Source: Azadirachta indica (taxonomy: Eukaryota > Streptophyta > Magnoliopsida > Sapindales > Meliaceae). Taken from it: a DNA stretch of 64,000 nt. The stretch lies in contig CM040452.1 in NCBI GenBank assembly GCA_022749755.1, positions 9,132,350 to 9,196,349 on the forward strand, in the 5' to 3' direction. The first letter of the stretch is position 1. Each line of letters begins with the position of its first letter. The notes beneath the pieces are model-generated. The model worked only from the letters and a program-made list of their open reading frames with translations. It was not told where the DNA came from and searched no databases. Positions 1 through 10,402 of this stretch are shown piece by piece. A program made the translations under genes and the position numbers.

Positions 1-463
1 AATATTAACATTTATCTTTATTAATTTAATTTTTCACTATTGCCAATCATTAGAGACCATTAGTGTGGTTATCACTTTTCTTTTTCCATATTAAAGTGGC
101 TGTTAATGTTGAATTCTTATCATTTAATTTACATAATCTTATAATTATAATTGAAAATCGGACACACAAAATATGATTACAATTTTAAATATATGATGAA
201 TTTTAATGTTGAATTCTTATTATTTAGTTTACATAATCCTATAATTGTAGTCGAAAGTTAAACGCACAAAAATATAATTATAATTTAAATATATGATAAA
301 CTTTAAGTGGCATAATAACATTGCGTTCAATTTAGGTGATGACAATATACCTTCACTTTGAATCTCATTTTATGTTGAAATTAGAGGTTTTTTTAATACT
401 AATATTTATATTACAGTAAGAAGTCTATTTACAGTGTAGATAATGATAGTGATAGCACATCCA
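1..463. other. AT-rich left flank of the MULE
   Basis: No coding feature is visible. Two diverged copies of a roughly 110-bp stretch lie in tandem (about 100-210 and 210-310), both beginning with a 'TGTTGAATTCTTAT' block. This is host DNA outside the Mutator-like element that starts at 473. Confidence 0.5.
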
Positions 464-472
464 AAAAATCTA
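464..472. repeat. Left 9-bp target-site duplication of the MULE
   Basis: AAAAATCTA lies directly outside the left terminal inverted repeat and recurs perfectly at 18520-18528, directly outside the right one. A 9-bp duplication is the hallmark of Mutator-superfamily insertion. Confidence 0.88.
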
Positions 473-551
473 GGGAAATAATAAAAAATGCTCTCATTTT
501 GATTCAAATTTTTTAAAATATCCCCCAACAAAATTTCATTAAAAAATGCCC
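473..551. repeat. Left terminal inverted repeat of the MULE
   Basis: It pairs with the reverse complement of 18442-18519 over about 79 positions, with about 10 mismatches and one 1-base gap. The shared core includes CCCCCAACAAAATTTCATT. Confidence 0.88.
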
Positions 552-616
552 ATTGTCATCCTTTTCAAACAAAAATGCCACCAAACGGACACAAATAAAA
601 CATAGCCTTTGTTTGT

Positions 617-636
617 CTTCTTCTTCTTCTTCTTCA
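617..636. repeat. TTC microsatellite
   Basis: A run of TCTTC trinucleotides lies in the presumed leader of the MULE transposase gene. Confidence 0.8.
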
Positions 637-839
637 ACCGATCAAATCATAATATTGTTTAATACGTGTTAACTTCAATTAGTTGTTGGTAGTGGAGTAT
701 TATTGATTCAATATACAACATTTATTTCAAGGTAAGTACATATTCAGTTAAATCCCCCTAGCAAATTCAATTTTTCAAAGCTTTGTTAGTTTATATTCTG
801 TCGTCCTCGAAACCATCTCACTAGAAACTAAAATTTGTT

Positions 840-1010
840 TGGTAAAGTGTTCACTTTTAAGTAAGGAGAAATTTCCCCTTATTAGAATCTTAACTTACGA
901 TAGTTTCAAGTAAGGAAAACTCTCCTCACTCAAAAGTTTAAGTAAGGAGAAAATTTTCCACCATTACCCGAAACTAGTTTTGACTTAGTTTCGAGTGAGG
1001 AAAAAAACTA
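840..1010. repeat. Left subterminal repeat array of the MULE
   Basis: The motif GTAAGGA(G/A)AA and variants recur several times, with the opposite-sense variants CTCCTCACT and TTTCGAGTGAGG. The right end carries a comparable but different array at 17720-18060. Subterminal arrays often bind transposase; that role here is inference. Confidence 0.5.
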
Positions 1011-1149
1011 ACCTTATTTAATGCAGCATATGTTACTCTAACAAAATTGTTTTTGTTTTGTTTTGGTGATGCAATGGAATAATACTTATTATTTTTATGA
1101 TTTTATTACAATAATGGCTGGGCAAGTTATGATTGTTACTCAGTTTGGA

Positions 1150-2431
1150 GATTTGTGGTAACAGTTTTCAAATGTTGTGACATTTATATTGGTGGAGAAG
1201 TAATGTTGTTTTGTGTTGATGCAGATATTGGGTATGAACAATTTATAGAGAAGTCATACGCTACACATGGGATTAATCAGCTGAGTGTAAAATTATAGTT
1301 AAAGCAATTTTTGTTGGTTGTGCACAGGTGATAGGTGTGCATTTATCTAAGGCAACACTGATTAATACAAAATCCACTTTTCGTGCCTTTATTCATGTCA
1401 ACGATGTATGGTATGTTAGTATAAGGGTTCTTATTACTTGTATCTTACTATAGAACGAATTAGTAACGTACAACATTTAAGTTCATATGATTCTAATCAT
1501 TAAACCACTATTGTACCCCAATTCAGATCATCTAGGGGAAGCAACCAGCTAAACGATGTTGTTCCTACAATGTCAATGTTGTTTCAGTTAAATAGTCAAT
1601 GGAATAACACAACTTCAAAGTTTGAAGAACATTAGGCACGTAACTCTTTACCAATTGTGAACCCTATGTAGCCCGCCTTGATGATGATGCAACAACAATT
1701 GATGAAGTTTTTTCTCATCCCTGATATCAGGAAGGACCAGTATACGAGTTCCATGATATTTAGTAGAACATCGATGGCACAAACTTTTAGCATCAATAGA
1801 AAAGTGAGAATGTGGTAGATGATGATGAACTTGAGGGATCAGAAAATATTCGTATAAGAATATGTAACAGAAGTAGCTCAATAACTTGTCCATCTGAAGC
1901 AAATTAATACATCCGAGCAATGCCATCTATTCCACCATCCACGATGTTGGCAATCAATGCATGCTCAAGTTTTAGGGTAGGGGATGTGTGTGTTGGATAG
2001 ATTTATATTATGAAACAGAAAATGCAAGATAGATTAGGGTTGATGGACCTAAATAACCACTTTTAGTTTGAGGTTGTCAAATCAAATACTATTCGATTTG
2101 AGGCAAAGTGTATTGTCGAAGGTTGTAAATAGCGAGTTTGTGCCACTAAGAACAATAATAAAGCCTTCTTCAGAGTCATGCGTATAGAAGCTATGTATAC
2201 TTGTCTAAATGAGCAGTTGCAATACGAGCACTAGCAAGCACGCAGTCAATTGATTAGGCAGTTTATAAAGGATAAGTTCAAAAATGCCAGTCAGATTTAC
2301 ACCACAAAGAATATTCGTGATGACTTCCAAAGTGAATACGAGGTTCGTCTACCGTACTCTAAAACATGACGTAGCAAGGAAAAAGCATTAATGATCGTGT
2401 GTGGAGATTCAGCTCTAATGTTCAAGGATCT
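1150..2431 (+). pseudogene. mudrA-like MULE transposase, N-terminal half (broken)
   Basis: This is the N-terminal part of a Mutator transposase. The clearest stretch is 2085-2431. In one frame it reads VKSNTIRFEAKCIVEGCK, then after a stop RVCATKNNNKAFFRV, a degenerate Cys/His DNA-binding module, and then YTTKNIRDDFQSEYEVRLPY ahead of RSKEKALMIV, which is the usual lead-in to the catalytic domain. In-frame stops fall after CK, after YEH and before RSKEK, so the gene is dead. A weaker match near 1190-1300 reads IYIGGEVMLFCVDADIGYEQ, like the N-terminal domain of these transposases. The frame is cut at 2432 by a CACTA terminus. The gene resumes at 12738 in the same orientation, with about 30 family-typical residues missing. 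Confidence 0.82.
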
Positions 2432-2446
2432 CACTACAAGAAAAAC

Positions 2447-3230
2447 TATTTTTAGCGACAACAACAAGTCGCCGCTAAAAGCATAAATCGTCGTCGCTAA
2501 AAGCATTAGCGACGAAATTTGCGTCCTCGCCTATGTTGTCACCAATTCCTGGTCACGGAAGGTTTTACCAACGACATGAGAAAGTCACCGCCAAATCTAT
2601 TAGCAACAACATAAATGTTGTCGCTAAAAACTATATAAGCAACAAAAAATATCGCCGCCACAAAGTTGTCGCCTAAGGTAACGTCGTCGCTAAAATTAAC
2701 TTTTGGCGACGACATATATTGTCGTCGCCAAAGTTAGTACTAGCGACTAATTATATTGCCGCGAAAACATGCTTTTGCGACAACATAAATCACCGCAAAA
2801 AAGTGTTTTAGCGGCAACAAATTGTTGTCGCCAAAAAGTCTTTTGGCGACAACAAAATGTCGTCGCTAGAAAGTGTTTTGGCAACAACGTGTTGTCGTCG
2901 CTTAAAAAAGGTTTAGGCGACAACCTAGTATCATCGCCAAAAATTGTTTTTGCGGTAACATGATGTCGTTGCCAGAAACGGTTTTTGCGGCAGTGTATTG
3001 TCGTCGTCAAAAACAATTTTGGGGCAATATGATGTCGTCGCCAAAACAATTTTTTGCGGCAACGTTATGTCGTCGCCAAAAACTATTTTGGCAACGACAT
3101 GATATTATTTGACGACAATATTTTTAAATGTAAATATTGCTAAATTATTTTATTGTCGCTAATATGATTCTATTGTCATTAGAATGTTGTTTGGCGACAA
3201 CACTTTTGTTGTCGCTATTCATGTTTCAAT
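2447..3230. repeat. CACTA subterminal inverted-repeat zone
   Basis: There are more than 20 short direct and inverted copies of a TTTTGGCGACGACAT / TGTCGTCGCCAAAA motif, spaced about 30-40 bp apart. This is the usual TNPA-type binding architecture of CACTA ends. Open frames on both strands here are by-products of the repeat. Confidence 0.85.
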
Positions 3231-3439
3231 AATACAAAACATTTCAGCTCAAATTCAATTTGTAATGAATATAATGTTGGCCGAAATTTAATTTTTAATT
3301 TTTGTTCTATAATAATATAAATTTTTTATATTAATCTAATTAATTAATAATAATTAAAATTAAATGGATTAATATTAAACATAAAGATTAAATGAAATTC
3401 ATTAGACATTAATTTAAATATCATCACAAATATTAGTCC

Positions 3440-4330
3440 ATAAAAGAAAATATTATTACAATTAAGAAGACTGTGAAAAAGGAAATCGATCTGGTGCTAA
3501 CTCTGATAGGAAAGATATAACATGCTTCAATTGATTAGCATATGTCTTCAACTTACTTTCAGTAATTACTAAGCGAGATCTTGTATCCTGCAATTCAGAT
3601 TTTGTATCCTTCAACTCAGATTTTGTATCCTGTAACTCATATCTTGTATCGTCCAGCTCAGTTCTTGTATCCTGCAACTCAGATTTTGTACCCTCTAATT
3701 CAAGTCGAGTTGATTCTAACTCACCACGTAAATATCCATCATTAGAGGAAGAGGCTTGATCCATATCACGCGCTCGTTTCGATTTGGCAATCCTCCTATA
3801 ATAGGGTTGATTCATTACCGAATACCTGACGACAAATTTTCTCGTCACTAACTGGCTGAGATCCCTCTTCAAACGACAATTGTTGTATCTCCATCAATTT
3901 TTCCTATTTCAACATATATTAAATTATAAACACAATAATTTTAAAATTAAAATTTAATTTAATTTAAATGAAATAAACAAATAATAAACTTATATGCACC
4001 TTTTCTGCTTCCGAATTAATCCACCCATCTTTTTCATTGTAATGTGTCGCATGAAAATGATCCGCAAAATTTTGATGTTCACTGGAATTGTCACTCTATT
4101 ACAATAAAAAGTTACAAAAGTCACATACTCAGTATAATAGTTTATTAAGCTATATACAAATTTATTACCAAAAATTTTCAAATCAAAATAAAAACCTGAG
4201 AACTTTGTGTCCAATGAGCGTAAAAAGGTTTCGATCCAGCTCGATGATTGAATGGAAGTTTATTCCTATTTTCAACATTTTTTTGGCACTTTTCCTGAAG
4301 CCAAGTAGTCTTAGCAAGTAAAATTCAAGA
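3440..4330 (-). pseudogene. Ptta/En-Spm-like CACTA protein fragment with coiled-coil tail
   Basis: The fragment resembles the plant transposase (Ptta/En/Spm) family found in CACTA elements. Read on -, piece one (4320-4196) encodes QEKCQKNVENRNKLPFNHRAGSKPFYAHWTQ and ends at a plausible CAG/gt donor. Piece two (about 4080-4000) encodes EHQNFADHFHATHYNEKDGW. Piece three contains FEEGSQPVSDEKICRQVFG and then shifts frame into RRIAKSKRARDMDQ. The last part (to 3462) is a heptad-like series of ELEDTKSELQDTR-type repeats, predicted coiled coil. The shift between FEEGSQPVSDEK and RRIAKSK, and the missing start, make it non-functional. Confidence 0.7.
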
Positions 4331-4899
4331 ATATACGTGTATATATATATATAAGAATTGGTAAAAATTAAAAATATAAAAACTCACAATATTAAAACCA
4401 AGAACAATATAAGGAACTAATAATGATAATAATATAGCAATATTAGGGATAGAAGTGAGTCATCTTGGAAGTGTACTAATTTAACATTAATATTAACTTA
4501 ATTTCATAGATGCTATCTATCATCATTGCTGTAACTAGTATTATTTAAACCTCACCTTCTAACTAATTAGTTGGTGTCAATGTCACCATTTTATATTTAT
4601 TGAAGCTTTACAAATTATGGTGTTACCAAATTTTAGGAATTCGACCTTAGTAATAAATTTACCAAACAAACAGTCATAATGAAACAATATCCAATAATAA
4701 ACTCTCAATGCTGAAGACAAACTCATGATCAAGAGTATACAATGGTAAAAAATAATGAAAACGTACAGAAAAAAAAAACGTACCAAATTTAATCTCCCAC
4801 TGTATTGTCATGTGGTAGAGGAGAAAAATTCAGAGTCAATAATGTAATTGAAACTGATGGTGATGACTACTTCTAATAATCCTAAATGTTGATTTTTTT
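4331..4899. other. AT-rich spacer between CACTA fragment and gene array
   Basis: No coding sequence or terminal repeat was recognised. It contains a (TA)n run near 4340-4352. The right part (about 4880 onward) begins to match the sequence preceding array units 2 and 3. Confidence 0.4.
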
Positions 4900-5820
4900 C
4901 CTTATGTCAATTATTATAAGAAAATACGATAAATTAATTTGATATTAAAGAGATATTATCTAGATTTATAGTAAACAAATATATTTAATATGAATATGAA
5001 GAGTAAATTCACATGGCCTCAGTTGTACTGTTAATAGTAAATTATATAATGAATATTTTTTGTGATAAATTCTTTTTTTATTAAAATATGAGTGTTTAGA
5101 ATAAATTTGAGGATATAAATAGACTCACTGTTTATATAATAGAACTTAAAGATTGATTATATATAAACTATTTTAACAAATATTAGAAAATAAAGAATTG
5201 AATTACCTATTACATTATTTTTTATCAAAGCTATCAAATACATTTTTTTAATTTTAAAAATATTATCTTCAAAACATTATTTTTATGCCACTCAATCAAG
5301 GGACATGAGTTAGAGCTTCAGAATACACAAAGTATGTGACCGTCTTCTTATTTATGGGTATAAATCACTCTTTGTGAGAGGTTTAGTAAATTTTTTTTTT
5401 TTCAAAAAAATAAGGAGTTATTAGTATATAAAAGTTAATGGAATAGGTTATTTCACATTAAAATTTAATAAAATTGAAAACTTAGGATTCAATGGGATAA
5501 TTCATTTAAAATTAATTATTATTTAAACGCAACATAACTGTAAAAAAATTATGTATCTTACGTTTGTATGTATCTTTTGTTCATACAAAGTCAATATATA
5601 ACTTAATATCTTGATAATTATGTTTTAAAAAATATGCAAACATGTTAAGAGATTAAAAAAATAAGTATGAATTTGAATGCCTCTCAACTCTGTATTATAG
5701 TTATTAATGCAAGAGATCTCAAGTATTATTAATTCAAAGATAAGTTTCATAAATAATTAGAAGTTTTACCATCAAATTAATTAAATTTAGCATATATGCG
5801 TTTTCAAATCTTACAAACTA

Positions 5821-5842
5821 ACGTCATTTCTCCTACTATAAA
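5821..5842 (+). promoter_or_regulatory. ACGTCA box and TATA box of prolamin-like gene 1
   Basis: ACGTCA (5821-5826) lies 10 bases before TATAAA (5837-5842), about 105 bp upstream of the ATG. The same pair is conserved in unit 2 (8590-8595, 8606-8611) and unit 3 (11143-11148, 11159-11164), so all three copies kept a core promoter. Confidence 0.6.
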
Positions 5843-5946
5843 CCCGTATCCCTATCAACCATTTTACTCGTCAAACAATAAAAAGCAAAAGAAAAACATC
5901 TACTTCTGAAATATATATACATACAATATTACTATTAGCAAGCACC

Positions 5947-6354
5947 ATGGTAAGCAGCATTAGAGTTGATCAGTCAATAATGATGAAGGTTATTGGGTTT
6001 ATAATGATGATGATGATGTTGTCAATATCATCGGTGTTTTGTACTTCACATAAAAGAGAAGAAAAACCTATGTCTGCACACGCGCCTCTACCACCAGAAC
6101 TTAGAGTCTTTTACAAGAAATGTGAAGATGCTTTATCACACCATTGTGGAAGAGATCTTGCTGCCACTATTTATAGGAATGGAACACTCTCTGATACTTG
6201 TTGCGGAAAACTTGTTGTTGCTGGAAAACTTTGTCACGATCGCTTTGTCCTCATATCCCTCTTTATACGCAATGAAACCACTCCGTTACAAGTTTTCACC
6301 AAGAGTGAGAAAGTTTGGGAACATTGTGCAGATGTTTCTGGCTCTAAAAATTAA
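5947..6354 (+). CDS. Secreted prolamin-like (ECA1-family) cysteine-rich protein, copy 1
   Basis: This is a single-exon gene of 135 aa. An N-terminal hydrophobic segment (about residues 12-31, with five Met in a row) ends near a plausible signal-peptidase site (VFCTS). The mature part has six cysteines at 59, 67, 85, 86, 96 and 127 (C-x7-C-x17-CC-x9-C-x30-C). This fits the Prolamin_like/ECA1 gametogenesis-related family (PF05617, formerly DUF1278), whose Arabidopsis members are mostly expressed in the female gametophyte. RNGT and RNETT are N-glycosylation sequons. A TATA box lies about 105 bp upstream. Function is inferred from family only: a secreted reproductive signalling or egg-apparatus protein. 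Two near-copies follow at 8717 and 11270. The copy has an extra Cys at 32 and Gly after the CC pair. Confidence 0.85.
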   Translation: MVSSIRVDQSIMMKVIGFIMMMMMLSISSVFCTSHKREEKPMSAHAPLPPELRVFYKKCEDALSHHCGRDLAATIYRNGTLSDTCCGKLVVAGKLCHDRFVLISLFIRNETTPLQVFTKSEKVWEHCADVSGSKN

Positions 6355-6589
6355 TTAAATAGGAATACCTTCTTCTCATGCATCAACATATATATGTGAT
6401 CAATGTAAAACATGCAATAATATATATATTCTCGAATATATTGGAATAATATTATAACTTCTATAAATTAATTAATTTTTGCATACTTTCAAGTTAATTT
6501 TTATAATAATTAATTCAAAAATAAATTTACAAGTTTCCTGAACAAATAAACTAACCTACAAAAGAATTAATTAGATATTTTCAAAAAAT

Positions 6590-6660
6590 TAATTAAATAG
6601 GATTACCTTCTTGTCTTGCATCAACATATATATGATCCATGTAAAGCATGCAACAATATA
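6590..6660. repeat. Second copy of the prolamin-like gene 3' tail
   Basis: The stretch from 'ATTAATTAAATAGGATTACC' to 'GCAACAATATA' repeats, with few changes, the tail directly after the stop codon (6350-6425). Units 2 and 3 carry the same duplicated tail (9355-9430 and 11910-11985). The sequence after it differs: defensin-like exon in units 1 and 2, original-type flank in unit 3. Confidence 0.65.
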
Positions 6661-6664
6661 AGAT

Positions 6665-6769
6665 TATGATCCAAATAATGGTAAATGTTGGAGTTATTGT
6701 ATCACCGAATGTAGAGGAGGTATTTGCTAACAAGTTGGTAATGATCATCAATGTCATTATATGTGTTAA
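6665..6769 (+). pseudogene. Defensin-like (DEFL) cysteine-rich exon, unit 1, with stop
   Basis: The frame reads YDPNNGKCWSYCITECRGGIC, then TAA (6728-6730), then QVGNDHQCHYMC and a terminal TAA. The six cysteines (C-x3-C-x3-C-x4-C-x8-C-x3-C, counting the stop as one residue), together with the short length and Gly-Gly before the fourth Cys, look like the mature-peptide exon of a plant defensin-like gene. An AG dinucleotide (6661-6662) just upstream could be its splice acceptor. No signal-peptide exon was found, and the mid-exon stop disables it. An identical copy sits in unit 2. Family assignment is by pattern only. Confidence 0.5.
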
Positions 6770-7213
6770 TGACTGATGATTTTTTTTTAATTTTATCTAT
6801 ATATTTTTAAATAAAAAATTACAATATTGTAAAATCAATAAAAATAATATAACATATACTACCAATATGTATAATAGTTTTCACATTATATACCATGAAA
6901 TGTGTACAAGGATCCATCCTCAACAAAAAGGCATGAAATAAACAATAACTAATGTGTCAGAAAATTGAACACATGAAGCAAGCTAGAGAAAAATTAATGG
7001 GAGACAAAATTAAGCACGATGACTAGATTAAAAGAAGGGAAAACCCAGTCAATATTTAATTATTCATTTTCATTCTATAACATAAATCGACCTCGTAACA
7101 TGAAATAATGAGGCTAAAAATATTTTAATTAATTCTAGTAAATTTATGGTGACTATCCTTGATGAAAAGATCCAACAACTGCAGTTATAAATTACAAATG
7201 ATCAATTATACTT

Positions 7214-7585
7214 TTAGTTCTTGGAGAACGATGATGGCGAAGCATTTTTCAAGATCTGGGTGCAATGATTCTTAAGCAATAGAGGGAAGAAAAGGTCAAA
7301 AGGAAAAACCTTAGGCCAACATTTGTAATCAAATTCATTGAAGGCCTTGCAACAAGCAGCACTGCCTGTCAATTCGATTTGATGGCTTAAGAATGAGGTT
7401 ATGACCTCTTCTAAACAACCATGGACACTTCTAAAAGTTGACAGACAATTCTTAGCAGCTGCTTGATCATCACGTCCAAACAATGGTCGGAACAATGATT
7501 TAGTTTGTTCAGTTCCTGCACCTGGAGCAACCTTTATGAATACTGAACATGCAAGGATTAACTCTATTGAGCTCGCTTGAGAAAT
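7214..7585 (-). pseudogene. EC1-like prolamin-like protein, copy A, start codon lost
   Basis: The open frame continues without a stop to 7214 and carries six cysteines (C-x9-C-x20-CC-x9-C-x18-C) with the signature KCWPKVFPFDLFFPLLLKNHC. That matches the egg-cell-secreted EC1/ECA1 branch of the prolamin-like family. Alignment with copy B puts the expected initiator at 7583-7585, where the codon reads ATT instead of ATG. No other in-frame ATG precedes the cysteine domain. The signal peptide (SSIELILACSVFIKVAPG) is otherwise preserved. It is probably untranslated, unless a non-AUG start or an upstream exon is used. Confidence 0.7.
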
Positions 7586-7780
7586 TTTGGTTGAGTGTAA
7601 ATTTTTTGTCCTAAATATCAAGGCTTACACTTGGTGTTGTTGATTTGAGTGTGTATAAATTTCTTATATCAATGATTATAAAATATAATAAATTAATATT
7701 GATATTAAAGAGAAATTGTTTAGATTTAAGGTAGAGAGTTCTTTTTAATACACGTTTAAAGAGTAAATTCACATGTATAG

Positions 7781-7968
7781 GATAAGGGGTTGTTTGTTTT
7801 CCTGGTTTAAGTTTGAATATAATTATTCAGATGTTTAAAAGTCGTTTATTTTTTAATTTATATCTAAATATTTGGTAAAAATATCTGAATATAATTAAAT
7901 TAAAAATTTTGATTTAAATTGAATGAACAAATATTTTGATAATTTAATATTTTTATTTTTTAAAATTA
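7781..7968. mobile_element. MITE-like insertion in array unit 2
   Basis: This block interrupts otherwise alignable upstream sequence; units 1 and 3 pass from CACATG to TAATAGTAAATTATAT without it. It begins GGGGTTGTTTGTTTT, like several plant MITE ends. About 150 bp of it is similar to 36790-36950 ('TTTGAATATAATT', 'TTTAATTTATAT', 'ATCTGAATA'). Terminal repeats are too degraded to assign a superfamily. It accounts for most of the spacing difference between units (2770 versus 2553 bp). Confidence 0.55.
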
Positions 7969-8716
7969 TCCCTAATAGTAAATTATATAACAAATAAACA
8001 AATATTTTATTAAAATATAAATGTTAGATAAATTTTAGGATATAAATAAACTCACTTGTTATACAATAGATTAAACACAAACTATTGTAATAAATATTAT
8101 CAAATAAAGTATTGAATTAGTTCTTAAATTAATTTTTAACAAAATTGTCAAACGTGTTTTTAAAAAAAAAATAGTATTTTCAAAACATTATTTTTGTGCC
8201 GATAACCATAGAATTGAATAGGTTATTTCACATAAAACTTCAATAAAACCAAAATTTAGAATTCAATTGGGTAATTCATTTGAAACTAATTATTATTTAA
8301 GCGCGACATATGGGTAGAAAAAATTAGGTATCTAATGTTTATACAGAGTCAATATATAATTTTATATCTCAATAATCATATTTAAAAAAATTTGACAAAC
8401 ATGTTCAAAGATGAAAAAGAAAAGTATGAATTTTAATGTGTTTCAACCCTTTTATTTTAGTAATTAATTCAATTATTAATGTCAAGAGGATTATATATTA
8501 ATTCAATTACAACTTTCATAAATAATTAGAAGTTTTATTATCGAATTAATTAAATTTAGCATCTATACGTTGTCAAATCTTACAAACTAACGTCATTTCT
8601 CCTACTATAAATCAGTATCCCTATCAATCGTTCTACTCATCAAACAATTAAAAAGCAAAAGAAAAACATCTACTTTTGAAATATATATACGTACAATATT
8701 ACTGTTAGCAAACATC

Positions 8717-9124
8717 ATGGTGAGCAACATTGGAGTTGATCAGTCGATGATGATGAAGGTTATCGGGTTGATGATGATGATGATGATGTTGCCAATATCA
8801 TCGGTGTTTGGTACTTCACATAAAATAGAAGAAAAACCTGTGTCTGCACACGCGCCTCTACCACCAGAACTTAGAGTCTTTTACAAGAAATGTGAAGATG
8901 CTTTATCACACCACTGTGGAAGAGATCTTGCTGCCACTATTTATAGGAATGGAACACTCTCTGATACTTGTTGCAAAAAGCTTGTTGTTGCTGGAAAACT
9001 TTGTCACGATCGCTTTGTCCTCATATCCCTCTTTATACGCAATGAAACCACTCCGTTACAAGTTTTCACCAAGAGTGAGAAAGTTTGGGAACATTGTGTA
9101 GATGTTTCTGGCTCTAAAAATTAA
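8717..9124 (+). CDS. Secreted prolamin-like (ECA1-family) cysteine-rich protein, copy 2
   Basis: This 135-aa single-exon copy keeps the hydrophobic leader (MMKVIGLMMMMMMLPISS; the Met run is an ATG microsatellite) and the same six cysteines at 59, 67, 85, 86, 96 and 127. The extra Cys32 of copy 1 is Gly here. It differs from copy 3 at only two residues (Lys87 versus Glu87, Leu95 versus Phe95), so copies 2 and 3 separated recently. Core promoter elements sit at 8590-8611. The intact frames and conserved cysteines suggest the gene is still functional, in contrast to the broken EC1-like and DEFL pieces beside it. Confidence 0.85.
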   Translation: MVSNIGVDQSMMMKVIGLMMMMMMLPISSVFGTSHKIEEKPVSAHAPLPPELRVFYKKCEDALSHHCGRDLAATIYRNGTLSDTCCKKLVVAGKLCHDRFVLISLFIRNETTPLQVFTKSEKVWEHCVDVSGSKN

Positions 9125-9434
9125 TTAAATAGGAATACCTTCTTCTCATGCATTAACATATATGTGTCATCAATGTAAAACATGCAATAATATATATATT
9201 TTTGAATATATTGGAATAATATTATAACTTCTATAAATTAATTAATTTTTGCATGCTTTCAAGTTAATTTTTATAATAATTAATTCAAAAATATATTTAC
9301 AAGTTTCCTCAACAAATAAACTAACCTACAAAGGAATTAATTAGATATTTTCCAAAAATTAATTAAATAGGATTACCTTCTTGTCTTGCATCAACATATA
9401 TATGATCCATGTAAAGCGTGCAACAATATAAGAT

Positions 9435-9539
9435 TATGATCCAAATAATGGTAAATGTTGGAGTTATTGTATCACCGAATGTAGAGGAGGTATTTGCTAA
9501 CAAGTTGGTAATGATCATCAATGTCATTATATGTGTTAA
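9435..9539 (+). pseudogene. Defensin-like (DEFL) cysteine-rich exon, unit 2, with stop
   Basis: It is identical over this span to the unit-1 copy, including the in-frame TAA (9498-9500). The stop therefore predates the duplication that made units 1 and 2. Unit 3 lacks the exon. Confidence 0.5.
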
Positions 9540-9976
9540 TGACTGATGATTTTTTTTTAATTTTATCTATATATTTTTAAATTAAAAAAATTACAATATT
9601 GTAATATCAATAAAAATAATAAAACAAATACTGTCAATATGTATTACAGTTTGTACATTATATGCCAGGATGGGTACAAGGATCCATCTTCAGCAAAAGA
9701 GGCATGAAATAAATAATAACTAATGTGTCAGAAAATTGAACACAGGAAGCAAGCTAGAGAAAAATTAATGGGAGAAAAATAAACCACGACTATTAGACAA
9801 AGTTAATGTGTCAATATTTAATTATTCATTTTCATTCTATAACATAAATCGAACTCGTAACATGAAAATAATGAAGCTAAAAGTGTTTTAATTAATTCTA
9901 GTAAATTTATGGTGACTATCGTTGATGAAAAAATCCAACAACTGCAGTTATAAATTAAAAGTGATGAATTGTACTT

Positions 9977-10348
9977 TTACTTTTTGGAGAATGGTGATGG
10001 CGAAGCATTTTTCAAGATCTGGGCGCAATGATTCTTAGGCAATAAAGGGAAGAAAAGGTCGAAAGGAAAAACTTTAGGCCAGCATTTGTTACCAAATTCA
10101 ATGAAGGCCTTCCAACAAGCAGCACTGCTTGTCAATTCGATTCGATCGCTTAGCAATGTGGTTATGACCTCTTCTACGCAACCATGGACACTTTTGAATG
10201 TTGACAGACACTTCTCAGCAACTGCATGATCATCACGTCCAAACAATGGCGGGAACACTGATTCAATTTATTTAGTTCCTGCACTTGGAGCAAACTTTAT
10301 AAATATTGACCATGCAAGGATCAACTCTATCAAGCTCGCTTGAGACAT
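9977..10348 (-). pseudogene. EC1-like prolamin-like protein, copy B, premature stop
   Basis: The ATG (10346-10348) is intact and opens a signal peptide, MSQASLIELILAWSIFIKFAP. A TAA (10268-10270) ends the frame before the cysteine domain. Downstream the frame resumes to 9977 with KCWPKVFPFDLFFPLLPKNHC, but the CC pair has become CW. This is the mirror of copy A: A has the domain without the start, B the start without a readable domain. Confidence 0.75.
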
Positions 10349-10402
10349 TTTAATTGAGTGTAAATTCTTTGTCCTAAATATCAAAGCTTACACTTAGTGT
10401 AT

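Larger units (their letters stand above)
2432..4330 (-). mobile_element. CACTA (En/Spm) element fragment with one intact terminus
   Basis: CACTACAAGAAAAAC at 2432 is the canonical CACTA terminal repeat. It interrupts the MULE transposase frame immediately after TCT (candidate 3-bp target duplication). The repeat-rich subterminal zone (2447-3230) follows, then a Ptta/En-Spm-type fragment on - (3440-4330). I found no matching right terminus (TTTCTTGTAGTG) anywhere up to the resumption of the transposase at 12738, so this is a truncated or rearranged copy. Its right limit is uncertain. Confidence 0.75.
4900..7660. repeat. Tandem array unit 1
   Basis: The unit begins with 'TTATGTCAATTATTATAAG', which matches the unit-2 start near 7662 and the unit-3 start near 10404. 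It holds a prolamin-like gene (+), a defensin-like pseudo-exon and an EC1-like pseudogene (-). The distance to the same point in unit 2 is 2770 bp. Confidence 0.8.
7661..10402. repeat. Tandem array unit 2
   Basis: The gene order matches unit 1: prolamin-like gene, DEFL pseudo-exon, EC1-like pseudogene. It differs from its neighbours by an insertion of about 190 bp near 7781-7968 in the upstream region. Confidence 0.8.

Noticed and set aside
1648..1926. 92-aa minus-strand frame within the MULE
   Set aside because: Antisense to the decayed transposase region and without a recognisable domain.
2747..3049. Long open frames on both strands in the CACTA end region
   Set aside because: They are translations of the short inverted-repeat array (GGCGACGACA units), not protein-coding sequence.
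6122..6358. 78-aa frame overlapping prolamin-like gene 1 (similar frames at 8892 and 11445)
   Set aside because: A shadow in another frame of the 135-aa gene. The 135-aa frame carries the signal peptide and cysteine pattern.
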